Assembly (NCBI GenBank): GCA_004321745.1
Contig: SGYO01000001.1
Coordinates: 156,525-220,524 of the forward strand
Source: a bacterium
Lineage (GTDB): Bacteria > Fidelibacterota > Marinisomatia > Marinisomatales > UBA1611
Direction of reading: 5' to 3'
Length of the DNA stretch: 64,000 nt
The notes under the pieces are model-generated. The model did not search any database. It was not told the origin of the DNA and was given only the letters and a program-made list of their open reading frames with translations. Below, in pieces: positions 61,232-64,000 of the stretch (position 1 is its first letter; each line of letters begins with the position of its first letter). Made by a program: the position numbers and the translations under genes.

Positions 61232-64000
61232 TTATTTTAATAAAATCATTTTTTGAGTTTTAGAATTAACCCCAGCGTCTAAACGATAAAAATAAACACC
61301 AGAAGCATGCCTACCTGCATTCCATTGAATCGTATGGAATCCAGCAACTCTATTTTCATTTACTAAGGTTTCAACTAACCTACCTGTTACACTGTAAATA
61401 CCTAAGCTTACTTTCTGGTTTTCAGGAAGTGAAAACTTAATATTTGTTACAGGGTTAAATGGATTTGGATAGTTTTGATAAAGAGCAAATACCTCTGGGG
61501 CAATTGGAGCTTCATTATCATTACTTAAGACAGTCGCCTGATCACCAATCCATGTGAAGGACCACTCCTGTGGATTATTCCACTGTTGATCAGTTGAAAG
61601 GGTAGAATAACCAACTCGTCCCTCCAAAGTGCCATTATCGTTATCATGAAAATAAATATCAATAGGTATCCTCATTCCGTTCATAGGATGAAATCTTGGA
61701 TCCCCAGATAGAATTGCTAGGGTATCTAAAGATATTTTCCCTTCTACTACGTAGTCAGGATCAAATCCTTCAAAGTAGTAATGATCCTGATCAGAATTAC
61801 CAATGCTTACGTTACCTGGATTATCTAGCTGTAATGTATTTTCATTAGAATATAAGATATAATCAGGCTCATCTCCTCTATTAATTGAATTATGCTTTGG
61901 ACCTCTCCAATCATATAGTCCAATAAATAATTGCATTGCATCCTGTTCATACCAATTACCTTCTCCAAAGTAATAATCATCGTCGATAACATCTGCAGCA
62001 TAATATAAGTAATCATCGTCGATCGCCATATAAACAGTTGCATTAAGATCAGACTCATCATCCACACTAGAATAAACACCGCCTGTAGTTGGGTTGATTA
62101 TGAATGGCATAATTCCACTATCAGCCCACTCTGATACATCGCCATCAGCTACAAAGTTAGATGGTACATTCAATGATATTGTTGGTATACCTTTTGCAGT
62201 ATTTGTAACCGGAGCGCTTGATGCACCAAAATCACCAACATTACCAGCAGCATCTACAGCCACGACAGCATAATAATAAGTTACGTTTGCATCCTCAAGA
62301 GGATAAAAAAGATAATGAGTTGCTGTTTGGGCACCTTCCAATACGTTAGAGGCAACAAGCTCAACGCCTGGAACGCCTAATTCAGTTATTGGACTCTCAC
62401 TAGCAAACACGTCATACATCTCTTCCTCTTCTCCATCAACGTCAGTCCAAGTAACCAAGTTAAAGTTAGCACCTGGTATTCCACTTACATTTTCAGGAGC
62501 AACTGGCGCAACCACATCAATGTCTGGTGTACCTGTCCACATATTATCAAAGTGGAATGTTCTGCCTGCAGCACCATTACCTTCAGATAAGATCTGAAAA
62601 GCTGTAATTGCGCTTGTGTCAAAATCTGAGGTGTTATCTACATATGCAAAATCTTTCAATGCATACTTATAATGGTTCCAGCCACCAGCAGCAACTGGCG
62701 TAAAGTTTCCACCTACTTTGCCATTATCACCTGATTCAAACTGCAACCTTAACTGCGGAGCATCTGCTTCAGAGTGCATCCAAAAAGAAATTGAGTCACT
62801 TAGCCATTCGTTGCCACTATGAAGATCTACTGGAGGGGCGATATTAAGACCACCGCCAGTCCAGGCATCCTGTTGAACATAAGTTAGTGCATTGGTACCT
62901 GGAATATATCCACCACCTTCGGTGACAAACATTTGCGCACCACCCCATGCAAATGGATTACCCCATCCTGGAGGCGTGCCCATACCGTTAAAGATTACAA
63001 GATCTACACCTTTATATCCGACCAACTTAAAATCGTCCAGGATCACCGTACCACTTACATGATCTCCTTCTCCGCCGCCGCCGACTGAGAACTCAAGGTG
63101 AAAACCACCAACAGCATGTGCATCAAATTCATAATTATCAGCGTCGCCAGCCCAACCAGTTAGATTTAGGCCACCGCCATTCCAGTCGTCATTTCTAACT
63201 AATGGCATAGTAACTGTATTCCAACCAGGTTCACTATCTAGTATATAGTGAAAAGAGTAATAATACTCCCCAAGACCTGAATAATTTTCATCAACTCCTG
63301 CATAGTCGCTAATATTTAATCTTAAATGAATACGATTTACTTCTGAAGCTGGAATAGAATTATAGTACTTAAAAGATATACTATCATATCCAGACCAATC
63401 CCACAAGTCACCCTCCTCAGGTGTGACTCTAAAAACAGCATCAGGATTAAATGTATCATCTTCATTAACTAAAAGCTGTCCAGGGCTAGCTTGTTTTTCA
63501 AAGGTAAATGTCCAATACCCCGTGGCTGTAGGAACAGATAATTTTAAGGTTCCATCATCAGTAGGGTGAACAGTGTATGTAATTGATTCAGGAGCACCAG
63601 AAGAACCTGTTATTCCATCACCGTCATCAGATAACTCACTTCCATTGTACGCTTTCGCTATTCCTAAAAAAGCACCAACGCCTGACAATGTTAATGTGTT
63701 TGCTGTTGCGTCATGAGCATATGTAGCTGCATTAGAACCATCGTGTGGGGCGACTGGGGCTCCACAGCCTTCAGCATCAACGCTATCTTGCCATGTTTCA
63801 TTCCAAGTATCAGCACCTAAAACGTTTTGGAAAGATCCATCTGCATTAAATATATATTCATCATCAAATAAACATCCTCTAGTGGTTACATCGGCAACAG
63901 AATTTTGCCACCAAGATCCATCATCCTGATTAGGACCAACTTTAAAAGCACCTTCTATTGGAGCAAGCCTCCAAGTTCCAGCAAGATCAAATGATGGTAG
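61232..64000 (-). CDS. Secreted multidomain carbohydrate-binding protein with T9SS CTD (N-terminus outside window)
   Basis: The frame continues upstream of the listed TTG start at 63688 to the window edge (PSFDLAGTWRLAPIEGAFKVGPNQDDGSWWQNSVADVTTRGCLFDDEYIFNADGSFQNV...). FN3-like and CBM9-like (VADGDVSEWAD) domains; YPNPFNPVTNIKFSL CTD. Confidence 0.88.
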   Translation of the reverse strand, partial: LPSFDLAGTWRLAPIEGAFKVGPNQDDGSWWQNSVADVTTRGCLFDDEYIFNADGSFQNVLGADTWNETWQDSVDAEGCGAPVAPHDGSNAATYAHDATANTLTLSGVGAFLGIAKAYNGSELSDDGDGITGSSGAPESITYTVHPTDDGTLKLSVPTATGYWTFTFEKQASPGQLLVNEDDTFNPDAVFRVTPEEGDLWDWSGYDSISFKYYNSIPASEVNRIHLRLNISDYAGVDENYSGLGEYYYSFHYILDSEPGWNTVTMPLVRNDDWNGGGLNLTGWAGDADNYEFDAHAVGGFHLEFSVGGGGEGDHVSGTVILDDFKLVGYKGVDLVIFNGMGTPPGWGNPFAWGGAQMFVTEGGGYIPGTNALTYVQQDAWTGGGLNIAPPVDLHSGNEWLSDSISFWMHSEADAPQLRLQFESGDNGKVGGNFTPVAAGGWNHYKYALKDFAYVDNTSDFDTSAITAFQILSEGNGAAGRTFHFDNMWTGTPDIDVVAPVAPENVSGIPGANFNLVTWTDVDGEEEEMYDVFASESPITELGVPGVELVASNVLEGAQTATHYLFYPLEDANVTYYYAVVAVDAAGNVGDFGASSAPVTNTAKGIPTISLNVPSNFVADGDVSEWADSGIMPFIINPTTGGVYSSVDDESDLNATVYMAIDDDYLYYAADVIDDDYYFGEGNWYEQDAMQLFIGLYDWRGPKHNSINRGDEPDYILYSNENTLQLDNPGNVSIGNSDQDHYYFEGFDPDYVVEGKISLDTLAILSGDPRFHPMNGMRIPIDIYFHDNDNGTLEGRVGYSTLSTDQQWNNPQEWSFTWIGDQATVLSNDNEAPIAPEVFALYQNYPNPFNPVTNIKFSLPENQKVSLGIYSVTGRLVETLVNENRVAGFHTIQWNAGRHASGVYFYRLDAGVNSKTQKMILLK

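Noticed and set aside
63668-63688. Start at 63688 for the terminal ORF
   Set aside because: It is an internal TTG; the frame stays open upstream to the window edge with a recognisable domain (FDLAGTWRLAPIEGAFKVGP...).

Overview
This 64 kb AT-rich window looks like bacterial chromosome from the FCB group. It resembles Neomarinimicrobiota/SAR406, but that assignment is inferred from gene content only. Housekeeping genes include recO, proS, a SpoU methyltransferase, mgtE, purA, purL, purM and an OPT transporter. Envelope and carbohydrate genes include two paralogous TonB-receptor / large secreted protein / PorV-like modules. One of these continues into an apparent operon with a PpiC/SurA-like protein, a circularly permuted GH16, a GH3, a CotH-kinase protein and a lytic transglycosylase. 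The most interesting locus is a tight 7-gene minus-strand operon at 28350-36308. It encodes MotA, MotB, an RBM3-only FliF-like protein with a long coiled-coil insertion, and FliG, preceded by three envelope proteins (FxLYD/CarboxypepD-reg-like, coiled-coil+TPR, beta-barrel+TPR). No switch, rod, hook, filament or export gene is visible in the window, so this is a candidate non-flagellar rotary motor. A second MotA-MotB pair at 834-2440 overlaps a secreted tandem-repeat protein running off the left edge. A small accessory island (about 39.5-42.5 kb) carries a relic recombinase fragment and a detached duplicate of a gene's 3' end. I saw no rRNA, tRNA or CRISPR array by eye. All family assignments come from reading protein motifs, not from database searches.
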